Positions 26,357-34,931 of a DNA stretch of 64,000 nt are shown here, piece by piece. Under the pieces are notes generated by a model. That model was not told the origin of the DNA. It ran no database searches and saw nothing but the letters and a program-made list of their open reading frames with translations. The position numbers and the translations under genes are program-made. Source of the DNA: Mageeibacillus sp. UBA4314 (GTDB taxonomy: Bacteria > Bacillota > Clostridia > Saccharofermentanales > Saccharofermentanaceae); assembly GCA_002394605.1 (NCBI GenBank), contig DGUI01000052.1, forward strand, positions 3,770 to 67,769. The letters run 5' to 3'. Each line of letters opens with the position of its first letter. Position 1 is the first letter of the stretch.

Positions 26357-28648
26357 ATGGTAAAGACAATCGACGGTTTGGATCTGAAGATCAGACAGAT
26401 GGCAGGACGTATCAAGGACCTTCGTGAGATCCTTGGTATCAGCACAGAGGAGATGGCCCAAAAGACAGGTGTCTCCGTTGAAGAATATGAGAGATGCGAA
26501 TCAGGCGCAGAAGACTTGAACTTCGCGTTCATCTACCGCTGTGCAGGCGTCTTCAAAGTTAACGTTACAGACATCATCGAAGGTGTATCTCCTACACTCG
26601 ATACTTTCACGGTGACACGTGCAGGCAAGGGACAGGAGATCGCAAGGGCTCACGGCATGACATATTTCAATATGGCATATGCATTCAAGAACAGGATCTG
26701 TGAGCCTCTGTTCGTGAAGAGTGAATACAGTGAGGAGGCTCAGACAAAGCCTATCGAACTTACGACTCACGAAGGTCAGGAGTGTGACCTCGTTATCGAG
26801 GGCAACTTGATCGTCCAGGTCGGCGAGCACAAGGAGATCTTGGGCCCCGGTGATACGATCTATTTCAACAGTGACATGCCTCACGGAATGATCGCCACGA
26901 ACGGCAAGGATTGTCTCTTCTATGCTTTCGTTCTGAATGCTGCAGGTGAGCCTGCGATAGACAGCAAGTCTGCTGCAAAGATCATCGGTGTTGCAGAGCA
27001 GGAGATCGAGCCTAAGAAGAGGATCTATAAGAACTTCATCGATGCGGAGTTCAATGAGAACGGTACTCCTATAAAGATGAGCTTCAAGAATACGGAGAAG
27101 TTCAATTTCGCGTTCGACCTCGTTGATGCGCTTGCAGAAAGGGAGCCCGAGAAGCTCGCCATGCTCCACATCTCACAGGATAAGACGGAGAGAAGGTTCA
27201 CGTTTAAGGATATCAAGGATGCCTCCAACAGGTGTGCAAATTACTTCAAGTCACTTGGCATCAAGAAGGGCGACAGGGTCATGCTCGTCCTGAAGCGCCA
27301 CTACCAGTTCTGGTTCGCCATGATCGGTCTTAACAAGCTTGGCGCCATTGCAATCCCTGCAACGAACCAGCTCCTCGAGCACGACTTTGACTACAGGTTC
27401 AGGTCAGCAGGCGTATCTGCGATCCTCTGTACTGCAGACGGCGATACGGCTCATCAGGTCGACATCGCGGCAGAGAAGAATCCCTGCCTTCTCCATAAGA
27501 TCATCGTTAACGGAACGAGAGAAGGGTGGAGGAACTTCGATGAGGAGTACACCCTGTTCAGCACAAGGTTCAAGAGGACTGAGGATTCACCCTGCGGTGA
27601 TGATCCGATGCTCATGTACTTCACGTCAGGCACATCAGGATATCCCAAGATCGCAGTTCACAACTACAAGTATCCTCTGGGTCATTTCCATACGGCTAAG
27701 TACTGGCACTGCGTTGACCCCGACGGACTCCACTTCACGATCTCCGATACGGGCTGGGCGAAAGCAATGTGGGGCAAGCTCTACGGCCAGTGGCTCGCAG
27801 AGGCTGCAACATTCGTATATGACTTTGACAGGTTCGATGCTGCCGACATCCTCCCGATGTTCGCGAAATACCACATCACGACATTCTGTGCTCCGCCGAC
27901 GATGCTGCGTATGATGATCAAGCAGGATATATCCCAGTATGATTTCTCATCCGTTAAGCACATGACTACTGCAGGCGAGGCTTTGAACCCTGAGGTTTAC
28001 CGCCAGTTTGAGAAGGCAACGGGACTTCAGATCCTCGAAGGCTTCGGCCAGACAGAGAGCACGATGATCATCGGCAACATGAGAGGCGCAGACCACAAGA
28101 TCGGTTCAATGGGTAAGCCCGCTCCCATCTACGACGTTGACATACTCGATCCGGACGGCAAGCCCGTTCCCGTCGGTGAGACAGGTGAGATCTGCATCAA
28201 CCTCAAGAACGGTTCTCCCTGCGGTCTGGCAGTCGGTTACTACAAAGATGAAGAGAAGACAAAGGAAGCATGGCACGACGGCTGGTATCACACAGGTGAT
28301 ACTGCATGGAAGGATCAGGACGGATTCTACTGGTATGTCGGACGTGTTGATGACGTTATCAAGAGTTCGGGATACCGTATCGGACCTTTCGAGATCGAGA
28401 GCGTTATCATGGAACTTCCTTACGTTCTGGAGTGCGGTGTATCTGCTGCTCCCGACGAGGTCAGGGGACAGGTAGTAAAGGCTTCCATCGTTCTCGTTCC
28501 GGGCACGGAAGGTACTGAAGAACTCAAGAAAGAGATCCAGAATTACGTTAAGGCGCACACGGCTCCTTACAAGTACCCCAGGATCGTCGTATTCAAGGAT
28601 GAACTCCCCAAGACGGTCAGCGGTAAGATACAGCGCAACAAGCTCTGA
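26357..28648 (+). CDS. XRE-cupin-acyl-CoA synthetase fusion (Val T-box controlled)
   Basis: A 763-residue single chain. Residues about 12-68 are an XRE HTH (LREILGISTEEMAQKTGVS), about 110-195 a cupin (THEGQECDLVIEG, GDTIYFNSDMPHG with metal-type His), and about 235-763 an AMP-forming acyl-CoA synthetase of the medium-chain type. The synthetase has the P-loop YFTSGTSGYPK, the ISDTGWAKAMWGKLYGQW segment, FGQTES, the hinge GYRIGPFEIE and the catalytic Lys in VSGKIQR. The HTH-cupin part is a common stand-alone regulator and may sense a ligand related to the enzyme's substrate. With Val-tRNA control, my inference is an isobutyrate-type branched-chain acid ligase feeding valine synthesis by reductive carboxylation. 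The ATG follows AAGGAG. A paralogue lies at 32588. Confidence 0.9.
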   Translation: MVKTIDGLDLKIRQMAGRIKDLREILGISTEEMAQKTGVSVEEYERCESGAEDLNFAFIYRCAGVFKVNVTDIIEGVSPTLDTFTVTRAGKGQEIARAHGMTYFNMAYAFKNRICEPLFVKSEYSEEAQTKPIELTTHEGQECDLVIEGNLIVQVGEHKEILGPGDTIYFNSDMPHGMIATNGKDCLFYAFVLNAAGEPAIDSKSAAKIIGVAEQEIEPKKRIYKNFIDAEFNENGTPIKMSFKNTEKFNFAFDLVDALAEREPEKLAMLHISQDKTERRFTFKDIKDASNRCANYFKSLGIKKGDRVMLVLKRHYQFWFAMIGLNKLGAIAIPATNQLLEHDFDYRFRSAGVSAILCTADGDTAHQVDIAAEKNPCLLHKIIVNGTREGWRNFDEEYTLFSTRFKRTEDSPCGDDPMLMYFTSGTSGYPKIAVHNYKYPLGHFHTAKYWHCVDPDGLHFTISDTGWAKAMWGKLYGQWLAEAATFVYDFDRFDAADILPMFAKYHITTFCAPPTMLRMMIKQDISQYDFSSVKHMTTAGEALNPEVYRQFEKATGLQILEGFGQTESTMIIGNMRGADHKIGSMGKPAPIYDVDILDPDGKPVPVGETGEICINLKNGSPCGLAVGYYKDEEKTKEAWHDGWYHTGDTAWKDQDGFYWYVGRVDDVIKSSGYRIGPFEIESVIMELPYVLECGVSAAPDEVRGQVVKASIVLVPGTEGTEELKKEIQNYVKAHTAPYKYPRIVVFKDELPKTVSGKIQRNKL

Positions 28649-28654
28649 CATAAG

Positions 28655-29452
28655 ATGAGGATAAGCCGCGTAAGACGGACTGTTGGCATCATACTGACCG
28701 CCCTTGTCGTGGTCTTCACGGTCTATCTGTCGGCAGTCTTGATCCACAGGATCAGAACAGTCGTACTTAAGAGCGGATATGTTGGCGTATTCGTCCTGGA
28801 ACTCATCATATGCGCCGTGGCATTTATCGTGGCCACAGACATCAGGACGGGGTTCCTGGTGAATGGCAGGACAAAAGCATTAAGAGCTGCCGGATGGATC
28901 GTAAGATCCGTCTCGGCGGCTTTTATAGTTATCATACTTCTAATGACATGCAAGGTCCTCACAGGCTGTCTTATAGATAATGCGGGGGATGGCGGCAATG
29001 CGGTCGTTCTCGGCATGGCGCTTGAGGACGGGATGCCGTCTGATGACCTGATCCTGAGAGTCGGGACTGCCCATGAGTATATCGTGGAGCATCCTTCATC
29101 AGTACTCATACTTACCGGCGGAAACCCTGATGATCAGGGAAGGACTGAGGCTGCCGTCATGAAGGAGCTGCTCATGGAGCGCGGCGTAAGTGAAGATAAG
29201 ATGATCCTGGAAGACCGCGCTTCAAACACTGAGGAGAACTTCCAAAGGGCTGCAGATCTCATGTCCGGGGACAACGGACAGCCCTGCGTGATAATCACGA
29301 GCAACTATCACATGGACCGTGCGGTCCGGACAGCAAAAAGCGCAGGTCTTGCAAATGTATTGCGTAAACCTGCGCCTTCATCATTCATATCATTCGGAGC
29401 GAACGTTATGAGGGAAGTCGTGCTGGAGATAATGAGTATTATTCCCCGATGA
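28655..29452 (+). CDS. YdcF/SanA-like DUF218 membrane protein
   Basis: The 265-residue protein has three N-terminal membrane helices (about residues 8-30, 38-62, 77-103) and a C-terminal DUF218 domain: NAVVLGMALEDGMPSDDL, SSVLILTGGN, LEDRASNTEENF and ITSNYHMDRAV. DUF218 proteins such as SanA and ElyC are linked to envelope integrity or polyprenyl-carrier metabolism in Gram-negatives; the role in Firmicutes is not known. It begins 6 bases after the ligase stop, so it probably shares the T-box transcript, although a functional link is not obvious. Confidence 0.8.
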   Translation: MRISRVRRTVGIILTALVVVFTVYLSAVLIHRIRTVVLKSGYVGVFVLELIICAVAFIVATDIRTGFLVNGRTKALRAAGWIVRSVSAAFIVIILLMTCKVLTGCLIDNAGDGGNAVVLGMALEDGMPSDDLILRVGTAHEYIVEHPSSVLILTGGNPDDQGRTEAAVMKELLMERGVSEDKMILEDRASNTEENFQRAADLMSGDNGQPCVIITSNYHMDRAVRTAKSAGLANVLRKPAPSSFISFGANVMREVVLEIMSIIPR

Positions 29453-30662
29453 CCTTCTCCTGCTCTACTTCAACGCTCTCCAGCTCAAGGCTCTCGAACT
29501 TTGCCTTCTCCAAAGCGAGTTCCTGGGCTCTCCTGGCTTCTTCCTCAGCCATTGCTGCAGCAGCTCTTGCTTCTTCTTCAGCCTTACGAGCTGCTTCCAT
29601 AGCTTCCTTAGCTTTCCTTGCAGCTTCTTCAGCCTTCTCTCTTGCGATAGCAGCTGCCTTCTTGGCATCTTCTTCAGCCTTCTCTGCAGCGGCTCTTGCT
29701 TCTTCTTCGATCTTCTTCTTGTTAGCTGCTTCGTAAGCTTCCTCAGCCTGCTTTGTGACCTGCTTGGCTTCTTCGAGCTTCTCAGATGTACTCTTCACGA
29801 GCTCCTCAGCTGTAACTGCGAAATTCTTAGCTTCCTTGTCTGCTTCCTCAGCAGCCTTCTTAGCATCTTCCTCAGCCTTGACAGCTGCCATTCTTGCATC
29901 GAGCTCAGCCTTCTTCTTGTCAGCCGCCTTAAGTGTCTCCTCGGCCTTAGCTGCAGCTGCCTTGGCAGCTTCCTGCGCCTTCTCAGCTTCTGCCTTGGCA
30001 GCATCTGCTGCTGCAAGGGCCGTGTTGTATTCTTCTTCTGCAGTCTTAGCCAGCTTGGAAGCTTCTTCCTGTGACTTAACTGCCTGCTCGAGTACCTCAC
30101 CCGACTTAACTACTGCGAGCTTAGCCTGCTCTGACTTAGCGAGTGCGACCTCAGCCTCCTTGGCTGCACGGCTCTCATGGTACTTAGCCTGATTCAGTTC
30201 GAACTTTGCCTTATCAGCAGCTGCAGCCGTAGCTGACTTGCCGCCCATGGGCTTTGAATTGTCTGAAGACATATTGCCCGGACGCTCAGCAGCCTGCTGT
30301 GCGGCCATTGCCTGTGCGCGGTTGATCGATGCTGACGGCGGACGCTTGATGGGAGCCTTAAGTCCCGGAGGAGGTGCCTGAAGCGTCGTAGGCTTCTCTT
30401 CTTCGGCTTTGCTGTCACCGTGAGAAGACTTACGTGATTCCTCCATTGCCTTACGTGCCTCGATCTGAGCCTTGGCAGCGGCAGCGCGCTCCCTTGCATA
30501 ATTAGCGGCAGGAGAACCGATCTTTGCAATATTACCGTTCTTGGGAGAAACTGTATTATCGCCAGTTCCTGCGGACTGCGATCCGGCCATTGACAGACCT
30601 ACTGCAGGTGTACCCAGACGTCCATCTGACTTGCCCTTAAATACATCCATGAATCCAGACAT
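29439..30662 (-). CDS. Alanine/glutamate-rich coiled-coil protein
   Basis: The 407-residue protein has a low-complexity N-terminus with Gly, Pro and Ser (1-150, including APPPGLKAPIKRPPS) and then about 240 residues of nearly unbroken heptad-like A/E/K helix (KAEEDAKKAAEEA-type repeats). There is no signal peptide or membrane helix. It resembles TolA-like or cytoskeletal coiled-coil proteins in composition only. The ATG at 30662 follows AGGGG; a GTG at 30671 is too close to that site. The 3' end overlaps the DUF218 gene by 14 bases, tail to tail. Confidence 0.75.
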   Translation of the reverse strand: MSGFMDVFKGKSDGRLGTPAVGLSMAGSQSAGTGDNTVSPKNGNIAKIGSPAANYARERAAAAKAQIEARKAMEESRKSSHGDSKAEEEKPTTLQAPPPGLKAPIKRPPSASINRAQAMAAQQAAERPGNMSSDNSKPMGGKSATAAAADKAKFELNQAKYHESRAAKEAEVALAKSEQAKLAVVKSGEVLEQAVKSQEEASKLAKTAEEEYNTALAAADAAKAEAEKAQEAAKAAAAKAEETLKAADKKKAELDARMAAVKAEEDAKKAAEEADKEAKNFAVTAEELVKSTSEKLEEAKQVTKQAEEAYEAANKKKIEEEARAAAEKAEEDAKKAAAIAREKAEEAARKAKEAMEAARKAEEEARAAAAMAEEEARRAQELALEKAKFESLELESVEVEQEKVIGE

Positions 30663-30814
30663 GTTTGTCACCCCTGTTGTTAATTTTTTGTGAATTCTAT
30701 TTATTATCTTATTATACTTTTTTGTATGTTTATTTCAAGTATCGGTTGTCGATTATCGTTAAGAATTCTTATTAACATTGTTAAATTTTGTGCAATATGT
30801 TAGAAAATCATTAT

Positions 30815-30889
30815 ATGGAAAAGATAACTGTGATGCGCGCGACAGAAGAATGGCAGAGGGCCGGTGCCTACTCCGTGAGGATCGCATAA
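30815..30889 (+). pseudogene. Possible acetyltransferase N-terminal fragment
   Basis: 24 codons from an ATG read MEKITVMRATEEWQRAGAYS and then VRIA before a stop. This resembles the first residues of GNAT enzymes of the type that continue with VRIQ-MA, but nothing conserved follows. It lies just before the nitroreductase and may be only chance. Confidence 0.25.
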
Positions 30890-30948
30890 GATGTTATAAT
30901 CTTAAGGACGGCAAGAGTGCCGTTAATCTGCCGATCGGAGATATAGTC

Positions 30949-31476
30949 ATGAACGAAGTGATCAGTGCCATGCAGCAGAGGAGGAGCATCAGGAAGTTCA
31001 AGCCTGACATGCCCGCAGAGGAAGATCTCGAACAGATCGTTGATGCGGGTCTTTATGCACCCAGCGGAATGGGGAAGCAGTCGCCGGTCATAATCTGCGT
31101 TACCAATAAGAAGGTCAGGGACAGCCTGTCTGACATCAACCGCAGGATCGGCGGATGGCCGGAAGGATTCGATCCTTTCTACGGGGCTCCCGCAATAATG
31201 ATAGTATTGGCTCCCAAGGACAATTTTACCTATATCTATGACGGTTCCCTTACGATGGGCAACATGATGAACGCCGCGTATTCCCTTGGACTTGGAAGCA
31301 TATGGATCCACCGTGCCAAGGAGGAGTTTGAGATGCCCGAATGGCAGGAATTCCTTAAAGGCCTCGGGATCGAAGGCGAGTATGAGGGCATAGGCCACTG
31401 CGCAGTGGGATATGCAGACGGAAAGACGCCTTCCTGTCCTCCGCGCAGGGAAGGCAGAACGTTCTTTGTTGAGTGA
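30949..31476 (+). CDS. Nitroreductase-family FMN protein
   Basis: The 175-residue protein matches the nitroreductase fold: MNEVISAMQQRRSIRKFKPD at the N-terminus (Arg-Ser-Arg FMN phosphate contact), APSGMGKQSPV, a central GSLTMGNMMNAAYSLGLGS and a C-terminal GYADGKTP. These enzymes reduce nitro groups, quinones or flavins using NAD(P)H. The substrate is not known. The start at 30949 follows CGGAGAT; an ATG at 30778 is much further upstream and adds unconserved residues. The SGNH gene starts 5 bases after the stop. Confidence 0.88.
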   Translation: MNEVISAMQQRRSIRKFKPDMPAEEDLEQIVDAGLYAPSGMGKQSPVIICVTNKKVRDSLSDINRRIGGWPEGFDPFYGAPAIMIVLAPKDNFTYIYDGSLTMGNMMNAAYSLGLGSIWIHRAKEEFEMPEWQEFLKGLGIEGEYEGIGHCAVGYADGKTPSCPPRREGRTFFVE

Positions 31477-31481
31477 GCCGT

Positions 31482-32180
31482 ATGGAGAAGATAGCTGCTT
31501 TTGGTGATTCGGTCCTCAAGGGTGTTATCTACGAAGATGAGCACTACTGTGTATCTCATGATTCCTTCCAGAAGATCTGTGAGGAATATTTCGGGATCAA
31601 GGTGGAGAACAAAGCAAGGTTCGGAAGCACGATCGCCAAGGGTGAGAGCATCTTTGAGAATAATCTCGATCTTATCAGGGAGACTGACGGAGAGTATGTC
31701 ATCCTCGAATTCGGAGGCAATGACTGTGATTTCAACTGGAAAGAGATATCTGAAGATCCTGACAGGAAGCATCTGCCGATGTGCACGATCGCGGACTTCA
31801 GGAAGACTTACACGGGGATAATAGACGGGATAAGATCGTGCGGCAAGACGCCCGTCCTCCTGTCACTTCCGCCGATAGACTCCGCAAGATACTTCAAGCA
31901 TATTTCGCGGGGATTGTCAGGGGACAATATCATGAAGTGGATGCGCAATGACCAGCAGTATATTACCAACTGGCATGAGCGGTACAACATAGAGATCTTC
32001 AAGATCGCCATAGAGACGGGAGTACCCATAATAGACATATCTTCAGTCTTTCTTGAGAAGAAGAATTATTCCAGATACCTGTGTGCCGACGGGATCCACC
32101 CGAATGTCGAGGGGCACAGGCTCATCGCAGCCGCGATAAAGGATCATGTAAACAGGAAGAATATTACGTTTAACGGCTGA
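31482..32180 (+). CDS. SGNH/GDSL-family hydrolase
   Basis: The 232-residue protein shows the four SGNH blocks: Ser in AAFGDSVLKG, Gly in RFGSTIAKG, Asn in EFGGNDCDF, and Asp-His in CADGIHPNVEGH. It has no signal peptide, so it is a cytoplasmic esterase or lipase-like enzyme with unknown substrate. It begins 5 bases after the nitroreductase stop, so the two genes are likely co-transcribed. A GTG at 31473 overlaps the preceding stop and is less likely as the start. Confidence 0.88.
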   Translation: MEKIAAFGDSVLKGVIYEDEHYCVSHDSFQKICEEYFGIKVENKARFGSTIAKGESIFENNLDLIRETDGEYVILEFGGNDCDFNWKEISEDPDRKHLPMCTIADFRKTYTGIIDGIRSCGKTPVLLSLPPIDSARYFKHISRGLSGDNIMKWMRNDQQYITNWHERYNIEIFKIAIETGVPIIDISSVFLEKKNYSRYLCADGIHPNVEGHRLIAAAIKDHVNRKNITFNG

Positions 32181-32215
32181 TAATTGCGGTATTTGGCAAA
32201 TTCTGAAAATTATTG

Positions 32216-32244
32216 TTGACAAACGGGTTTTACAAGTATATTTT
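32216..32244 (+). promoter_or_regulatory. Promoter of T-box leader 2
   Basis: A consensus TTGACA at 32216-32221 is followed at 17 bases by TATTTT (32239-32244); TATATT at 32237 with a 15-base spacer is the alternative -10. It directly precedes T-box leader 2. Confidence 0.65.
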
Positions 32245-32254
32245 ACTCACATAC

Positions 32255-32527
32255 ACCAAAAGCTGTGACGAAGAAGGTCCGGCGGCAGGGTAATCACAGA
32301 GAGTCAACGTTTGCTGAGAGTTGATATTACACGCCACCATGTGACTATCGCTTCCGAGCTGGCACACCGAATAAGAGCGATCTTGAGTAGACTGTGCCCG
32401 AAGGCCGCCGCGTTAAGGCAAGAGGTTTGTTAGAACCTATAAGTGGTGAAGTGTTAACTTCGCAAGTTGAGTGGTACCGCGGATCATCCGTCTCAATGTC
32501 CCGATGGGGAATTGAGGCGTTTTTTAT
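32255..32527 (+). promoter_or_regulatory. T-box riboswitch 2, specifier ATC (Ile)
   Basis: The leader has GACGAAGAAGG, AGAGAG, a distal stem (GTAAT/ATTAC enclosing GTCAAC/GTTGAT), CTGAGAG in the terminal loop, GAGCTGG, the T-box GAGTGGTACCGCGG near 32469-32482, and a terminator (CGTCTCAAT...ATTGAGGCG then T6, about 32488-32527). In the same register as leader 1, ATC at 32347-32349 is followed by G-CTTCC-GAGC, giving isoleucine. TGGT in the T-box fits the ACCA end of tRNA-Ile. It controls the second ligase. The two leaders share the bases GCTTCCGAGC and the whole T-box, so they probably arose by duplication with change of specifier. Confidence 0.93.
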
Positions 32528-32587
32528 TTCCTGGAAAACTCCTCTCTTACACTTAAAGGTTGAAAGAATGCTAAGGAGGAAAAAGAA

Positions 32588-34921
32588 ATGGCTAACAAAT
32601 CAACACAGACAATGGGTCTCGAGCAGAAGATAAATGAGATCGCAGACAGGATCAAGGGTATCAGACTTGACTTAGGCCTCACGACAGCTGAGATGTCAGA
32701 GAAGGTTCAGGTATCTGAGGCACAGTATGTCAGGTATGAGGAAGGTATCGATGATTTCAGCTTTACTTTCGTTTACAAGGTGGCAAATCTTGCAGGCGTC
32801 GGGATCAATGACCTTCTGGAAGGTTCGTCCGCTTCACTTACCGAGTTCGAAGTCACACGTAAGGGTGAAGGTGTGCCGATCGCCAGAAGAGCAGGCTTTG
32901 AGTATCTGAGACTCGGTAATAACTTCAAGAATAAGCTTTGCGAACCATTCAGAGTCATCATCCCTTATTCCGAGGAAGCTCTTAACCCTCCGTATGAGCT
33001 TGTAAGTCACGAAGGGCAGGAGATGAACATTGTGGTAAGAGGAACACTGAAAGTCCAGGTCGGCGATCATTCCGAGATCTTATACCCCGGTGATACGATC
33101 ATCTTCAACAGCAGCATCCCCCATAACGAGTATGCGTTAGGCGGCGAAGACTGTGAGTTCTTTGCCATCATATTAAATCCTGAATATGGTACGGGCAAGG
33201 AAGTACCTTTTAAGACGGAATACGTTACAAATGCCAAGACCAACACGGATCTTGCCAACCTCCGTAATCCTGTTTATAAGAAGTATGTCGTTGATGAATT
33301 CGATGAGAACGGATTGCTCAAGAACGTTGAGTTTACAAGAGAGTGTGACAGCTTTAATTTTGCGTTCGACATCGTTGACGGAATTGCTGCCAAGGAGCCT
33401 GACAGGGTAGCTATGGTATGGGTAGCAAAGGACGGCGTGACAGACCACAGATACACTTTCGAAGAGATGAAGAAGTATTCAAATAAGACAGCGAACTATT
33501 TCGAGAGTCTCGGGATCAAGAAGGGTGACAGAGTAATGCTTGTCCTCAAGCGCCATTATCAGTTCTGGTTCTCAATGTTAGCTCTCCACAAGATCGGTGC
33601 TATTGCGATACCGGCTACAAACCTTCTCAAGGAGCACGACTTCGGTTACCGTTTTGAGGCGGCAGGAGTCAAGGCTATCGTATGCACCGGCGACGGAGAT
33701 GTTGCCGAGGAAGCTGCAAAGGCCATCGAAGGCTGCAACATGGATATTACGAAGATCATGGTTAATGACTGCCGTAACGGATGGCATGATTTCAATGCTG
33801 AATTTGAGTCATTCAGCGATGTATATGAGAGAACAGAAGACACACCCTGCGGCAACGACCCCATGGTCATGTTCTTCACATCAGGTACTACAGGCTATCC
33901 CAAGATCGCGTGCCACTCTTATAAATATGCATTAGGCCACTATGTCACCGCGAAATTCTGGCACAATGTCGATCCCAACGGACTTCATTTCACGATCTCC
34001 GATACCGGTTGGGGTAAGGCTCTCTGGGGCAAACTGTACGGACAGTGGATGTGTGAGGCACCGACGTTCACATTCGATTTCGACAGGTTCCACGCGGAAC
34101 AGATCCTTCCTATGTTTGCCAAGTACAATATCACCACATTCTGCGCTCCGCCGACCATGTACAGATTCCTTGTTAAGGAAGACCTGTCCAAGTACGATCT
34201 GTCTTCGCTTAAGTATGCGACAGTTGCAGGTGAGGCTTTGAACCCTGAGGTATTCAACCAGTTCATGAAGGCAACGGGTATCCGTCTCATGGAAGGCTTC
34301 GGCCAGACAGAGACAACACTTGCCATCGGTAACCTCGTCGGATCTGCGATCAGGCTCGGTTCCATGGGTAAGCCCAATCCTTATTACGATATCCACATCC
34401 TCGATGAGGACGGCAAGGAATGCAAGCCCGGTGTCACCGGTGAGATCTGTGTCAGGACTGACCACAAGATCCCCTGCGGTCTCTATCTCGGTTACTACCG
34501 TGATCAGGAGAAGACAGCGGAGGCATGGCATGACAACTTCTACCATACAGGCGATACGGCATGGATGGATGAGGAAGGATACATCTGGTATGTCGGACGT
34601 GTCGATGATGTCATCAAGAGTTCCGGTTACCGTATCGGACCTTTCGAGATCGAGAGCGTCATCATGGAGCTTCCTTATGTTCTCGAGTGTGCGGTTACGG
34701 CAACACCCGACCCTGAAGGCGTAAGAGGACAGGTGGTCAAGGCTACGATCGCCCTCGTTCCCGGTAAGGCAACACCTTCTGACGAACTGAAGAAGGAAGT
34801 TCAGGATTACGTTAAGAAGAATACCGCTCCTTACAAGTACCCTAGAGTCGTAGAGTTCGTTGATGAGCTCCCCAAGACCATCAGCGGCAAGATCAGAAGG
34901 AATGTTATTAGAGAGAGCTGA
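32588..34921 (+). CDS. XRE-cupin-acyl-CoA synthetase fusion (Ile T-box controlled)
   Basis: A 777-residue paralogue of the protein at 26357 with the same order: XRE HTH (about 20-75), cupin (THEGQ-like SHEGQEMNIVVRG, GDTIIFNSSIPHN) and acyl-CoA synthetase (FFTSGTTGYPK near residue 427, FTISDTGWGKALWGKLYGQW, FGQTETT, GYRIGPFEIE, catalytic Lys in ISGKIRR). Compared with the first, the cupin motif GDTI..PHN lacks the later glycine and the pocket-side segment differs, so a different acid is likely. With Ile-tRNA control, 2-methylbutyrate for isoleucine synthesis is the natural guess; the methanogen enzyme of this type prefers that acid. The start follows AAGGAGG. A response-regulator gene starts 10 bases after the stop. 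Confidence 0.9.
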   Translation: MANKSTQTMGLEQKINEIADRIKGIRLDLGLTTAEMSEKVQVSEAQYVRYEEGIDDFSFTFVYKVANLAGVGINDLLEGSSASLTEFEVTRKGEGVPIARRAGFEYLRLGNNFKNKLCEPFRVIIPYSEEALNPPYELVSHEGQEMNIVVRGTLKVQVGDHSEILYPGDTIIFNSSIPHNEYALGGEDCEFFAIILNPEYGTGKEVPFKTEYVTNAKTNTDLANLRNPVYKKYVVDEFDENGLLKNVEFTRECDSFNFAFDIVDGIAAKEPDRVAMVWVAKDGVTDHRYTFEEMKKYSNKTANYFESLGIKKGDRVMLVLKRHYQFWFSMLALHKIGAIAIPATNLLKEHDFGYRFEAAGVKAIVCTGDGDVAEEAAKAIEGCNMDITKIMVNDCRNGWHDFNAEFESFSDVYERTEDTPCGNDPMVMFFTSGTTGYPKIACHSYKYALGHYVTAKFWHNVDPNGLHFTISDTGWGKALWGKLYGQWMCEAPTFTFDFDRFHAEQILPMFAKYNITTFCAPPTMYRFLVKEDLSKYDLSSLKYATVAGEALNPEVFNQFMKATGIRLMEGFGQTETTLAIGNLVGSAIRLGSMGKPNPYYDIHILDEDGKECKPGVTGEICVRTDHKIPCGLYLGYYRDQEKTAEAWHDNFYHTGDTAWMDEEGYIWYVGRVDDVIKSSGYRIGPFEIESVIMELPYVLECAVTATPDPEGVRGQVVKATIALVPGKATPSDELKKEVQDYVKKNTAPYKYPRVVEFVDELPKTISGKIRRNVIRES

Positions 34922-34931
34922 TCTTGCGAAA

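Noticed and set aside
29449..30192. Plus-strand open frames of 95 and 145 codons opposite the coiled-coil gene
   Set aside because: They are low-complexity Ser/Ala shadows produced by the Ala/Glu/Lys codon pattern of the minus-strand gene and have no ribosome site.
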